Shown: piece after piece, positions 17,190 to 24,990 of the stretch
Numbering within the stretch: the stretch's first letter is position 1
Layout of the letters: each line of letters opens with the position of its first letter
DNA from: an uncultured Lachnospiraceae bacterium
GTDB taxonomy: Bacteria; Bacillota; Clostridia; Lachnospirales; Lachnospiraceae
DNA length: 64,000 nt
NCBI GenBank assembly: GCA_910577735.1
Contig: CAJTOO010000013.1
Span: forward strand, 62,001 to 126,000
Direction of reading: 5' to 3'
Position numbers and translations under genes: made by a program
The notes under the pieces: generated by a model
What the model was told of the DNA's origin: nothing
Databases searched by the model: none
Seen by the model: the letters and a program-made list of their open reading frames with translations, nothing else

Positions 17190-18365
17190 CTAGTCCAGGG
17201 CAGAAAATACCACGTTCCTAATGCGTCTGGTGTAAGCGGTGGTACCAGTATCGACTTTTTGCAGCATGAGCAGAAGGAACATGTCATCTGCAGGATCTAT
17301 TGCCATGTAGGTGCCCATCCATCCGTCCCAGCCAAATTCACCAGGGCGGCTTAGGGAGATAGCAGCGCCGGGATCTTTCATATTGCGCATCAGATTGGCA
17401 TAGGTGCAGCCGGAAAGACTTTCCCATTGCCAGACATAAGGATTCAGAGCAGGAGCTAAATGTGCATGTGCCATAAAGTCAACTGTCTGCGGGGAGAGAA
17501 GTGAAACATTTTCATAACTTCCCCTGCGCAGAAGCATCTGTGCAAAACGGGCATAATCGTCGATGGTGGAGGCCAGACCTGCGCCGCCGGATTCAAAGGC
17601 AGGAGGCGTCTTCATGTCGTTGCTGATGCCAAGATGGGGAAAGTGAAATTCTTCCAGTCTTTTTCCGGCGCTCTGATAAGCCTTGGAGAATCGGGACTGC
17701 TTTTCCGGCGGGACATAGAAAGCAGTATCGTTCATATGAAGGGGCTCAAAGATGCGCTTTCTTAAAAAGTCGCCAAAACGCATGCCGGAAACCATCTCAA
17801 CGACAGCGCCAAGCACATCAGCGGACATGCCGTAATGCCATTTTTCACCGGGCTGAAAGGCCAGGGGAATCTTGCCAAGGCGGTTCATGATCTCGCAGGT
17901 GGTCAGTGCCTGGGGAGAAGAGAGATTTGTGATCACTTCGTCCATGAGCAGATCGGTGCGGATTTCCGTGGGGCATCCTTCCCCCGGATAAGTCAGTCCG
18001 GATGTCATATTCAGAAGATCCTGTAGGATGACGGGACGTTTGACAGGGGTGAGCATCCCGTCTGTCATCACTTCCTGATTCTGAAATCCCGGCAGATAAT
18101 CAGCAACCGGATCATACAGATCGATCCGCCCTTCCTCCAGGAGAAGCATGACTGCCGCAGCAGTGATGGGTTTGGTCATGGAATACAGACGGAAAATAGT
18201 ATCCCTGGTAATGGGAAGCTGTGTGGCAAGATCGCGCATGCCGGCTTCGTAATAGCATTGTTCCTGTCCGCCCTGCCAGACCAGGCAGTTAGCGCCGGAG
18301 ACAAAGCCAGTCTCTGTCATTTCCTGCAGAATTTCCTGCAGGCGAAATAGTTTCTTATGGTTCAT
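17190..18365 (-). CDS. Serine hydrolase, beta-lactamase class C/EstB family
   Basis: A 391-residue protein of the class C beta-lactamase/penicillin-binding-protein-like superfamily. The nucleophile motif SxxK is SMTK (62-65), the YxN-equivalent is YGM (178-180) where the last residue is not Asn, and the third motif region reads GWDGWMG. These variations fit the EstB-type esterases and uncharacterised hydrolases rather than true beta-lactamases. No signal peptide is visible, so it probably acts in the cytoplasm. Start is supported by GGAGG eight bases upstream, lying inside the end of the kinase gene, from which it is separated by one base; the two are surely co-transcribed. The substrate could be an ester or amide of a sugar derivative, but that is a guess from context. 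Confidence 0.82.
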   Translation of the reverse strand: MNHKKLFRLQEILQEMTETGFVSGANCLVWQGGQEQCYYEAGMRDLATQLPITRDTIFRLYSMTKPITAAAVMLLLEEGRIDLYDPVADYLPGFQNQEVMTDGMLTPVKRPVILQDLLNMTSGLTYPGEGCPTEIRTDLLMDEVITNLSSPQALTTCEIMNRLGKIPLAFQPGEKWHYGMSADVLGAVVEMVSGMRFGDFLRKRIFEPLHMNDTAFYVPPEKQSRFSKAYQSAGKRLEEFHFPHLGISNDMKTPPAFESGGAGLASTIDDYARFAQMLLRRGSYENVSLLSPQTVDFMAHAHLAPALNPYVWQWESLSGCTYANLMRNMKDPGAAISLSRPGEFGWDGWMGTYMAIDPADDMFLLLMLQKVDTGTTAYTRRIRNVVFSALD

Positions 18366-18366
18366 G

Positions 18367-19467
18367 TTACATCCTCCGTGTCATAGCATCCCATTTCTTT
18401 TCCATGTCAGCCACCAGTTTAAACTGTGTGCGTGCCCGATCCAGGTTCTGGTTCTCTCTATGTATTTTAAAATATACATCACCATCCAGGTAGTCGGCCA
18501 GGAAACGTATGCCGCACTCGTAAGTCATCAGCTTGGCGCCCATGGGAAGCAGTTCAATCTCACGATCTGTGAGACTGCCCTGACAGCCTTCCAGAAAGCC
18601 TTTTGTGAAAGTTTCGTAAAGGGTGAGATTCAGTTCGATTTTGCTTAAATCCTGCTCATCCTCTGCACCGGTACTTGCACCTGTGCGTATGGAATCGCCG
18701 AAGTCATAGTGGCTAAGACCCGGCATTACGGTATCCAGGTCAATGATGCAGAGGGCTTTCCTTGTGGAACGGTCAAAGAGGATATTGTTCAATTTGGTGT
18801 CGTTGTGGGTTACCCGAAGGGGCAGTTCTCCTTTGGCTAACAGATCCGTAAGCACATGGGTGTCGGCTTCCCTGGACAGGGCAAAATCGATTTCCTCTTG
18901 GACAAGGTGCGCACGCCCCAGGGCATCTCGCTCCACGGCCTTCTGAAAATCACGAAAGCGGGAGGGGGTGTTGTGAAAATTGGGGATGGTCTCGTGCAGG
19001 GTATCAGCCGGAAAATCAGCTAACATCTGCTGGAAAGAACCAAAGGCCACGGCGCTGTCATAAAATTCCCGGGTGCTTTCCACCTGTTCAAGACATATGG
19101 TGTCCTCGATGAACAGGAACATACGCCAGTAGTTTTGGCTGCTGTCCACATAATAAACACTGTCCTTTGCAGTTCGGATTACATTCAGAGTTTCGCGGTC
19201 AGGATCTCCGCCGCGGCGGATGATTACCTTGCGCAGATAGTCGGTCACATGAGAGATGTTTTCCATCAGTGCCGGGGGATTTTTGAAAATGGCATGATTC
19301 ATTCGCTGTAAGATATATTTTCTGGTTCCGGTTGGTGTATCATAGGTAAGCAGGAAAGTGTCGTTGATATGGCCGTTTCCATGAGGCTGTTTGTCTGTCA
19401 GAGTACCTGGCAGGGCATAGGCGCTTATGACTTCGTCGATTTTCTCGCAGGTGGGGTGTATGGTCAT
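18367..19467 (-). CDS. nahK: NahK-like N-acetylhexosamine kinase (aminoglycoside phosphotransferase fold)
   Basis: A 366-residue kinase with the APH/choline-kinase fold. The Brenner loop VTHNDTKLNNILFD contains the catalytic Asp (223) and IIDLDTVMPGLSHYDFGDSIRTGAST holds the metal-binding Asp (243/245); near the start, PHGNGHINDTFLL is the phosphate loop and YILQRMNHAIF follows. These segments closely resemble Bifidobacterium NahK (LnpB), which phosphorylates GlcNAc/GalNAc at C1 in the lacto-N-biose/galacto-N-biose pathway. Unlike in bifidobacteria, no phosphorylase or epimerase gene is adjacent; the partner is a serine hydrolase. The sugar acceptor therefore remains an inference. Start ATG at 19467 has AAGGAGGAACT upstream. 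Confidence 0.8.
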   Translation of the reverse strand: MTIHPTCEKIDEVISAYALPGTLTDKQPHGNGHINDTFLLTYDTPTGTRKYILQRMNHAIFKNPPALMENISHVTDYLRKVIIRRGGDPDRETLNVIRTAKDSVYYVDSSQNYWRMFLFIEDTICLEQVESTREFYDSAVAFGSFQQMLADFPADTLHETIPNFHNTPSRFRDFQKAVERDALGRAHLVQEEIDFALSREADTHVLTDLLAKGELPLRVTHNDTKLNNILFDRSTRKALCIIDLDTVMPGLSHYDFGDSIRTGASTGAEDEQDLSKIELNLTLYETFTKGFLEGCQGSLTDREIELLPMGAKLMTYECGIRFLADYLDGDVYFKIHRENQNLDRARTQFKLVADMEKKWDAMTRRM

Positions 19468-19582
19468 CTGAGTTCCTCCTTATATGGGTGCGGTGATTTA
19501 GCGTGCCGTTTAACTTAAATATAGCATAAAAGCATCTGCGGGACAATCGGAAAGTGGCGTGAGAGAGCACCTGACAGGCACA

Positions 19583-19626
19583 AAAAACCGCTCCCTCTAA
19601 CTGACAGTCAGTTAGAAAGAGCGGCC
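19583..19626 (-). terminator. Terminator of the DUF6033-like gene
   Basis: A long hairpin: CCGCTC plus CTAACTGAC pair with GTCAGTTAG plus GAGCGG across a 3-base internal loop. On the minus strand it is followed by TTTTTTG, 16 bases after the stop of the upstream minus-strand gene. Confidence 0.88.
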
Positions 19627-19641
19627 CTTTATCATGCCGGT

Positions 19642-20352
19642 TTAGATACTGAGATCGAAATGCCCGCCAGGCATCGGAAGGCTGGTCTGTTCTTTGATTT
19701 CGTCCCAATTGACATCGGTAATCTTCTTGAGAAGTTCCTCGGCGCTGTCGGCGTAGACCGTAGTACGTTTGCTGTGGTCGTAATTGTACTTATCCTGTCC
19801 TTTGTCAGCAGCTTCTTTCTTATCCTCGCGGATTTTTTCAACAAACTCTTTCTGACGTTCACCGGCCTTTTCCAGTTCAGCGAAATAGGAGACTTTACCG
19901 TCCTTGCCGATGGAGACGCCAAGCGTTACAACTTCGTCTTCTTTGCCGGTCTCTTTTAATTCTTCTTTGATATCATCGAGTTTGCCCACTGCCTCATCAA
20001 GCAGTGCGAGGTTTTGATTTTTAACATCCTCATCCTCAGCCATACGCTCTAATTCTTCGGGATCAATCAGTACACTGTAGTCCTTGGAGCCACGGGAGAG
20101 ATAGGAGGCAGCTTCCTCCTCGGTCTCATATTCAGCCACGAAGAAATCCATATTGCCATATTGTTTCTTCAGATCCTGTAAAAGTGCCTTGGCTTTGTCG
20201 CTCAGCTGCGGTGTGTTCTTGTCGGTCTTTTTCGTGTCAGCAGTCTTTTTGGCTGTGCCTGTCTTTGCGGATTTATCCGTCTCTTTCTTATTCTGTACGG
20301 TGTTATTGAAATAGTTGTTTTGGAATGTGTTGTATCCCATTACTTTGTTCAT
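19642..20352 (-). CDS. Uncharacterised DUF6033-like protein
   Basis: A 236-residue soluble, highly charged protein. It begins with an Asn-rich segment (YNTFQNNYFNN), followed by a Lys/Thr-rich linker (about 20-48) and a folded region with DFFVAEYETEEEAASYL and LGVSIGKDGKVSYFAELEK. The arrangement fits a family of uncharacterised Lachnospiraceae proteins that I believe is DUF6033; this assignment is from memory of the pattern. No signal peptide. Start at 20352 has AAGGAGGGC on the minus strand. A strong terminator follows. Function unknown. Confidence 0.7.
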   Translation of the reverse strand: MNKVMGYNTFQNNYFNNTVQNKKETDKSAKTGTAKKTADTKKTDKNTPQLSDKAKALLQDLKKQYGNMDFFVAEYETEEEAASYLSRGSKDYSVLIDPEELERMAEDEDVKNQNLALLDEAVGKLDDIKEELKETGKEDEVVTLGVSIGKDGKVSYFAELEKAGERQKEFVEKIREDKKEAADKGQDKYNYDHSKRTTVYADSAEELLKKITDVNWDEIKEQTSLPMPGGHFDLSI

Positions 20353-20524
20353 GTCTGTGCCCTCCTTAGCATGATCTGTAAATCCATTTACTGAAAGTGG
20401 ACATAAATACCCACCTGTTACATTATATATCGTAATACAGGGATTTTTTCTTAATAGGTTATGCCGGGAAAAGTTATGTGATATGGCTGCATATATTTCT
20501 CTGACAGTACAGATGGCAGAATAG

Positions 20525-20572
20525 AAGATGAGGGACGATTTGGATTATGTAAACCAAATCGTCCCTCATCTT
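20525..20572. terminator. Perfect 19-bp hairpin, possible terminator of the small minus-strand ORF
   Basis: Arms 20525-20543 and 20554-20572 are perfectly complementary over 19 bp with a 10-base loop. It lies 18 bases beyond the stop of the 67-codon minus-strand ORF. The T tract on the minus strand is broken (TTCTATTCT), so it could be a terminator or a stable RNA stem. The rest of 20353-20589 holds no recognisable gene. Confidence 0.6.
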
Positions 20573-20589
20573 ACTCATTTGCAGTAATT

Positions 20590-20793
20590 TCAACAATATT
20601 CCCGCATATTTACAAAATTGCAAAAAGGAAGAGCGTCTCTCGTGTATCCATTGGTGCGGATTTCGATATTTCGATTCTGTTCCTTTTCACATGCCTCATC
20701 CAGAACTTCGGAGAAAAACTTCTTCGCATAGGTCTGAGACGGGTTCTGCTTGGACTGGTGATTTTTGTTTTTCTTTAACGGGGTAATCGCCAT
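20590..20793 (-). CDS. Small hypothetical protein with unclear start
   Basis: A 67-residue basic protein (AITPLKKNKNHQSKQ near the start, FFSEVLDEACEKEQ in the middle, ending VNMREYC). No family recognised. The ATG at 20793 has no good ribosome site. The frame stays open upstream for about 20 codons (giving ITAIYANERNYKIEAV) to a strong AAGGAGG but contains no ATG, GTG or TTG, while an out-of-frame ATG sits there. This suggests either a non-canonical ATC start or a frameshift. Followed by a 19-bp hairpin. Confidence 0.42.
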   Translation of the reverse strand: MAITPLKKNKNHQSKQNPSQTYAKKFFSEVLDEACEKEQNRNIEIRTNGYTRDALPFCNFVNMREYC

Positions 20794-21079
20794 AACCGCT
20801 TCGATTTTATAATTCCTCTCATTTGCATAGATTGCGGTGATCCCTCCTTGGATTCAGATTTGCGCGTTCCCTTCATATTACGGTGTTTCCCTATTCGGAA
20901 AATGCACAGCGAACTCCTTGTTCTGATAATAATATCGGCAAGAATCACATTTTCTTAACCTTATTTTAGCAGACTTTTGTAATGAATGGAATAAAAATTC
21001 TTGAAAAATATATAAAAAGTATAATTTGTCTGATAAATTATACTTAATATCATTAATAAAAGACAAATATAAGACGCGC

Positions 21080-21091
21080 TGTTTGTAAACA
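21080..21091. promoter_or_regulatory. Candidate operator upstream of the LacI-family gene
   Basis: TGTTTGTAAACA is a 5+5 dyad about 110 bases before the regulator start, in the 400-base AT-rich gap 20794-21200. It resembles LacI/CcpA-class half sites but lacks the CG centre found in the two downstream operators. I see no gene in this gap. Confidence 0.3.
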
Positions 21092-21200
21092 TTTGGAAAT
21101 GATCAAACCTGTTATTGCAAAAGGTGTAAATATCGGCCATAATCAAAAAAGGAAGACAGCAGTCTGCACAGAGCATGATCAGGAAAGGAAGCCTGGGAAT

Positions 21201-22229
21201 ATGAGAGCGACAATTAAAGATGTGGCAAGGGAGAGCGGTGTCTCTGTCTCAGCGGTTTCGATGGCGCTTTCGGATAAGCCCAGCCGCATTTCCAAAGAAA
21301 CGAGACAAAAGGTAAAGGAAGCGGCGGAGCGCCTGCATTATCAGCCAAACAGAGCCGCGCTGAGTCTGGTGAATCGTGAGAGCAGGATGATAGGCATTGT
21401 CATGAATGATGTCCGCAATACGCATATTGCGGCGGAGTTTATGGCCATTAACAGGGAACTGTCAGGAAAAGGATATTCTCTGCTCAGTCACATTCTGGAA
21501 GACCAGACCAGAGATTCCAGCCTGAAGCTGATCAGGCAGATTGCATCAGAGAATGTGGCGGTTTTGATCTGGGCCAAGCCTTTGGAGGCGGATAATGCGG
21601 AAGATCTTATGAGCCTTCGCAAAAATGTGGAAGGGCTGGGAATACCGGTCATTACCATGGATGACTATGGATTTGACTGCCCAGGTGTGGACGTCTGCTT
21701 TGATTATCGTCAGGGCGGCTTTCTGGCCACGGAGCATCTTCTGGAGCTGGGCCACAGAAAGATTGGATGTCTGGCAGGAGATAGATCTTTTCAGGTAACG
21801 CAGGAGAGGATAGAGGGGTATCGGCAGGCCCTGGAGAAATTTGGTGTTCCCTATGATGAAAAGCTGGTCTGCTATGGGGATTATACCATGGAGAGCGGTT
21901 ATGAGGCTTTTTCCTATTTAATGGGACAACGGGTGAGTGCGATTTTTTCCTCCAACGATGAGATGGCATTTGGCATTTATCGGGCGGCAAGAAATTATGG
22001 GATTCGTATTCCCGCAGATATTTCCCTGGTGGGATTCGACAATGTTCCATTTGCGGATATCATGGAGGCGCCGCTGACCACAGTGCGTGTCCCCAGTGTG
22101 GAGATGGGGAGCTTTATCGGCAGGACGGCAATGGAACTTTTGAGTGAGGCACAGGAAGGGGAAAGGAAAAAGATATTGTATAAACCGGACCTTTTGCGGC
22201 GGGGCAGTGCGATTGTAAAAGAAAGGTGA
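21201..22229 (+). CDS. LacI-family transcriptional regulator of the GH3/ABC locus
   Basis: A 342-residue regulator. The N-terminal helix-turn-helix is ATIKDVARESGVSVSAVSMAL followed by the hinge helix region KVKEAAERLHYQPNRAA (cut from residues 2-55), then a periplasmic-binding-type effector domain to the end (MIGIVMNDVRNTHIA, FSSNDEMAFGIYRAARNYGI, DISLVGFDN). Start at 21201 is chosen because the HTH begins immediately after it; GGAAAGGAAG lies upstream. It is followed by a strong terminator and then by the ABC transporter operon, whose promoter carries a perfect 16-bp LacI-type palindrome, so it is the likely repressor. The inducer is probably a glycoside or sugar. Confidence 0.9.
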   Translation: MRATIKDVARESGVSVSAVSMALSDKPSRISKETRQKVKEAAERLHYQPNRAALSLVNRESRMIGIVMNDVRNTHIAAEFMAINRELSGKGYSLLSHILEDQTRDSSLKLIRQIASENVAVLIWAKPLEADNAEDLMSLRKNVEGLGIPVITMDDYGFDCPGVDVCFDYRQGGFLATEHLLELGHRKIGCLAGDRSFQVTQERIEGYRQALEKFGVPYDEKLVCYGDYTMESGYEAFSYLMGQRVSAIFSSNDEMAFGIYRAARNYGIRIPADISLVGFDNVPFADIMEAPLTTVRVPSVEMGSFIGRTAMELLSEAQEGERKKILYKPDLLRRGSAIVKER

Positions 22230-22263
22230 AAAGAAAACAACATAAGAAATCAGGAAAAGAAAT

Positions 22264-22298
22264 AAAAGGCGGGAGACGTGTATGACTCCCGTCTTTTA
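22264..22298 (+). terminator. Terminator of the LacI-family gene
   Basis: Arms 22264-22275 and 22286-22297 form a 12-bp stem (with one G-U) and end in CTTTTATA. It lies 35 bases after the regulator stop. Confidence 0.82.
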
Positions 22299-22332
22299 TA
22301 GTTATATTAAAAAATGACCAAAAGAAAATAAA

Positions 22333-22348
22333 GATAAAACGATTCAAC
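22333..22348. promoter_or_regulatory. Second, imperfect LacI-type operator
   Basis: GATAAAACGATTCAAC matches the perfect downstream palindrome (22476-22491) at 13 of 16 positions, including the CG centre. Its centre is 143 bases upstream of the other, close to a whole number of helical turns, which would allow repressor looping over the promoter between them. Confidence 0.5.
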
Positions 22349-22410
22349 AAATTTATAACGGCCAAAAAATGTAATTAATGCACAAAAATATGGAAATATA
22401 AAAAGAACTA

Positions 22411-22439
22411 TTGAACATTTATCGACAATATTATATACT
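22411..22439 (+). promoter_or_regulatory. Promoter of the sugar ABC/GH3 operon
   Basis: TTGAAC (22411-22416), 17-base spacer, TATACT (22434-22439). Transcription would begin near 22446, just upstream of the perfect operator palindrome. Confidence 0.7.
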
Positions 22440-22475
22440 GACATCACAAGAAATGAACAAGATAAAAGAAAAATA

Positions 22476-22491
22476 GTTAAAACGTTTTAAC
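22476..22491. promoter_or_regulatory. Perfect LacI-family operator
   Basis: GTTAAAACGTTTTAAC is a perfect 16-bp palindrome with a central CG, the usual form of LacI-family operators. It sits about 30 bases downstream of the expected transcription start and 19 bases before the ATPase GTG, where bound repressor would block transcription. Confidence 0.75.
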
Positions 22492-22509
22492 AAAAAAGGG
22501 AGGGAAAAA

Positions 22510-24003
22510 GTGGATCAAAAAACGGTTGTTGAATTGAGAAATATCAGGAAAGAGTTTCCGGGTGTGGTAGCGCTTGATCAAGTCAATTTACAGTTAAAGA
22601 CCGCAAGTGTCCATGCTCTGGTAGGTGAGAATGGTGCGGGAAAGTCCACCCTGATGAAAATTCTCTCAGGAACTTACACAAGTTATGAAGGCGTGGTTCT
22701 GGTCAACGGGCAGGAAGTCCACATGAAAAGTGAGAGGGATGCCTTTGAACATGGAATTTCCATTGTGTCTCAGGAATTGAACTTTGTGCCGGAGATGACG
22801 ATTGCGGAGAATCTGTATCTGGGGCGGGAACCTATGCAAAAGGGGTGTTTTCTGAATAAAAAGGAGCGCAGTAAGAAGACCGCTGAGTTGATTGAGATGA
22901 TAGGACTGCATTTTGACCCGGAGATGAAAATGGGAGATCTGAGTGTTGCATCCAGACAGATGATTGAAATCTTAAAGGCCATCTCAAGAGGCAGCAAAGT
23001 GATCATCATGGATGAACCCACATCTGCCCTGACAAATAAGGAAACGGAAATCTTTTTCCAGAAAGTCAGAGAATTGAGAGACCAGGGGATTGCCTTTGTG
23101 TTTATATCCCACAGATTAGAAGAGGTATTTGCTCTGTGCGACGAGTATACAGTGCTGCGGGATGGCAAATGGGTGGAATCCGGTTCCCTGCGGGATGTGA
23201 GTGAAGAAAAGCTGATTTCCCTCATGGTGGGACGGGATATTCAGGAGATTTATCCGCCTGTCAAACCCCATGGCGACAGGGTGGTCCTTCAGGTAGAAGG
23301 GTTGACGGGAGAAGGATTTGAGGATATTTCCTTTTCTGTCAGAGAGGGAGAAATCTTAGGGTTTGCAGGCATGATGGGAGCAGGCAGAAGTGAGATTGCC
23401 AGAGCGGTTTTTGGACTGGACCAACCTGTGGCCGGAACCATCAGGATGTATGGAAAGCCCTGCCGGTTTCGTTCCACGCAGGATGCCATATCGGCAGGCG
23501 TGGCTATGGCTACAGAGGATCGGGCGTCCTATGGGTTCGTGGGTGTAAGGTCGATTCGGGAAAACATCATGCTTCCCAACGGTGATCTGTTTACACGCTC
23601 GGGATTCTGGCAGAAACCAAAGATCAATGAGGCGGTCACCAGGATATGCGGGAATCTGGCGGTCAAAGCGCCGGATGCAGAAACCCTGGTAGGGAATCTG
23701 AGCGGCGGTAACCAACAGAAAGTGGTGCTGGCCAAGTGGCTGGTGCGTGATGTCAAAGTTCTCATTCTGGATGAGCCTACCAGGGGAATTGATGTGGGAG
23801 CCAAACAGGAAATTTATAAACTGATTACAGAGCTGGCACAAAAGGGTCTGGCGATTCTGCTGATTTCATCAGACATGCCGGAAGTGCTTTCCATGAGTCA
23901 CAGAGTGGCAGTCATAGCACAGGGTAAGAAGATTGGTGTCCTGGAAAGCGGGGAGGCAACACAGGATAAGATTATGAAAATGATAGTGGAGGCGGATCGA
24001 TGA
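22510..24003 (+). CDS. Sugar ABC transporter ATP-binding protein (RbsA/MglA type)
   Basis: A 497-residue double ATPase. Domain 1: Walker A GENGAGKS (about 39-46), signature-like LSVASRQM, Walker B IIMDEPTSAL. Domain 2: degenerate loop GMMGAGRSE, signature LSGGNQQK, Walker B LILDEPTRGID. Architecture and length are those of ribose/galactose-type importers. The start codon is GTG at 22510, with GGGAGGG at 22499-22505 upstream. It overlaps the permease gene by ATGA. First gene of the operon controlled by the palindromic operator; substrate inferred to be a product or substrate of the GH3 enzyme encoded downstream. Confidence 0.92.
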   Translation: MDQKTVVELRNIRKEFPGVVALDQVNLQLKTASVHALVGENGAGKSTLMKILSGTYTSYEGVVLVNGQEVHMKSERDAFEHGISIVSQELNFVPEMTIAENLYLGREPMQKGCFLNKKERSKKTAELIEMIGLHFDPEMKMGDLSVASRQMIEILKAISRGSKVIIMDEPTSALTNKETEIFFQKVRELRDQGIAFVFISHRLEEVFALCDEYTVLRDGKWVESGSLRDVSEEKLISLMVGRDIQEIYPPVKPHGDRVVLQVEGLTGEGFEDISFSVREGEILGFAGMMGAGRSEIARAVFGLDQPVAGTIRMYGKPCRFRSTQDAISAGVAMATEDRASYGFVGVRSIRENIMLPNGDLFTRSGFWQKPKINEAVTRICGNLAVKAPDAETLVGNLSGGNQQKVVLAKWLVRDVKVLILDEPTRGIDVGAKQEIYKLITELAQKGLAILLISSDMPEVLSMSHRVAVIAQGKKIGVLESGEATQDKIMKMIVEADR

Positions 24004-24947
24004 AAAAGTTAAAAGCAGATGAAATATATAGAAAATATGGGATTGTCTTAATTTTGATTATTTTGTTCATTGCTTCTGCGATGATCAATGGCAACTTTCT
24101 CAAACCCCAGAATCTGATCAATATTTTAAAGCAGATTTCGGTGGTCACGATCATTGCCTGCGGAGAGACCATGTTGATTGTCTCGGGTATGATCGATCTG
24201 TCGGCGGGGCTTTTGTGTACCACATCCATGTGTTTTGCGGCAGGAGTGCTTTCGGCCACTGGAAATGTACCGCTGGCCATAGTTACGGGTATTTCCATAG
24301 GCGTGGTGTGTGGGTGGATCAATGGTTTTATGATTACGCACTTTAAGCTGCAGCCTTTTATAGCAACTCTTGCCATGACCAATGTGTTACAGGGCGTGGT
24401 GCAGCTTTATACCAACGGGCAGAGTATCGGGGGAGTGGATAAGGTTCGGTTCCTTGGACAGGGAGCTGTTCTGGGGATTCCGGTGCCGGTTATTATCATG
24501 GTCATTGTGGTTGTGATTATAGCAGTGCTGATGAAAAACACGAAATTCGGAACCTGTATCTATGCCATCGGCGGCAGTGAGAAGACGGCCATAGCATCGG
24601 GAATCAATGTGAACAGAAAGAAACGATTGATATTTACCTTGAGCGGGGCGCTGACAGGACTTGCAGGGGTAGTCCTGATGGCGAGACTGATGGCAGGCAT
24701 GCCGTCGGTGGGAAGCGGCTATGAGTTTGACGCTATCACAGCGGTTATCGTTGGCGGCACCAGTTTTCTTGGCGGAATCGGTACAGTCACAGGTGCTTTG
24801 ATTGGTTCTGTCATCGTAGGACTCATCAATAATATTTTGAACCTGCTTCACGTCTCTACGCAGTATCAGCTTATCGTAAAGGGTCTGCTGATCGCCGGGG
24901 CGGTTATTATAGACATCAAAACAAAAGAAAACAAAAAGAGCAGGTAA
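24000..24947 (+). CDS. Sugar ABC transporter permease (RbsC type)
   Basis: A 315-residue membrane protein with about eight to ten hydrophobic segments. Family features are SGMIDLSAGLLCTTSMCFAAG (cut; about residues 60-78), YAIGGSEKTAIASGINV, and GGTSFLGGIGTVTGALIG near the C terminus. Its ATG overlaps the ATPase stop (ATGA), indicating translational coupling. Forms the membrane channel of the importer with the upstream ATPase and downstream lipoprotein. Confidence 0.92.
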   Translation: MKKLKADEIYRKYGIVLILIILFIASAMINGNFLKPQNLINILKQISVVTIIACGETMLIVSGMIDLSAGLLCTTSMCFAAGVLSATGNVPLAIVTGISIGVVCGWINGFMITHFKLQPFIATLAMTNVLQGVVQLYTNGQSIGGVDKVRFLGQGAVLGIPVPVIIMVIVVVIIAVLMKNTKFGTCIYAIGGSEKTAIASGINVNRKKRLIFTLSGALTGLAGVVLMARLMAGMPSVGSGYEFDAITAVIVGGTSFLGGIGTVTGALIGSVIVGLINNILNLLHVSTQYQLIVKGLLIAGAVIIDIKTKENKKSR

Positions 24948-24990
24948 AAGCAACATTATTTTATGTGCTGAAGCACAGAAAGGAGACATT

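Noticed and set aside
17190..18365. True class C beta-lactamase linked to the BlaI/BlaR1 pair
   Set aside because: YxN is replaced by YGM, no signal peptide is seen, and the gene lies 10 kb away in a sugar-kinase operon on the other strand.
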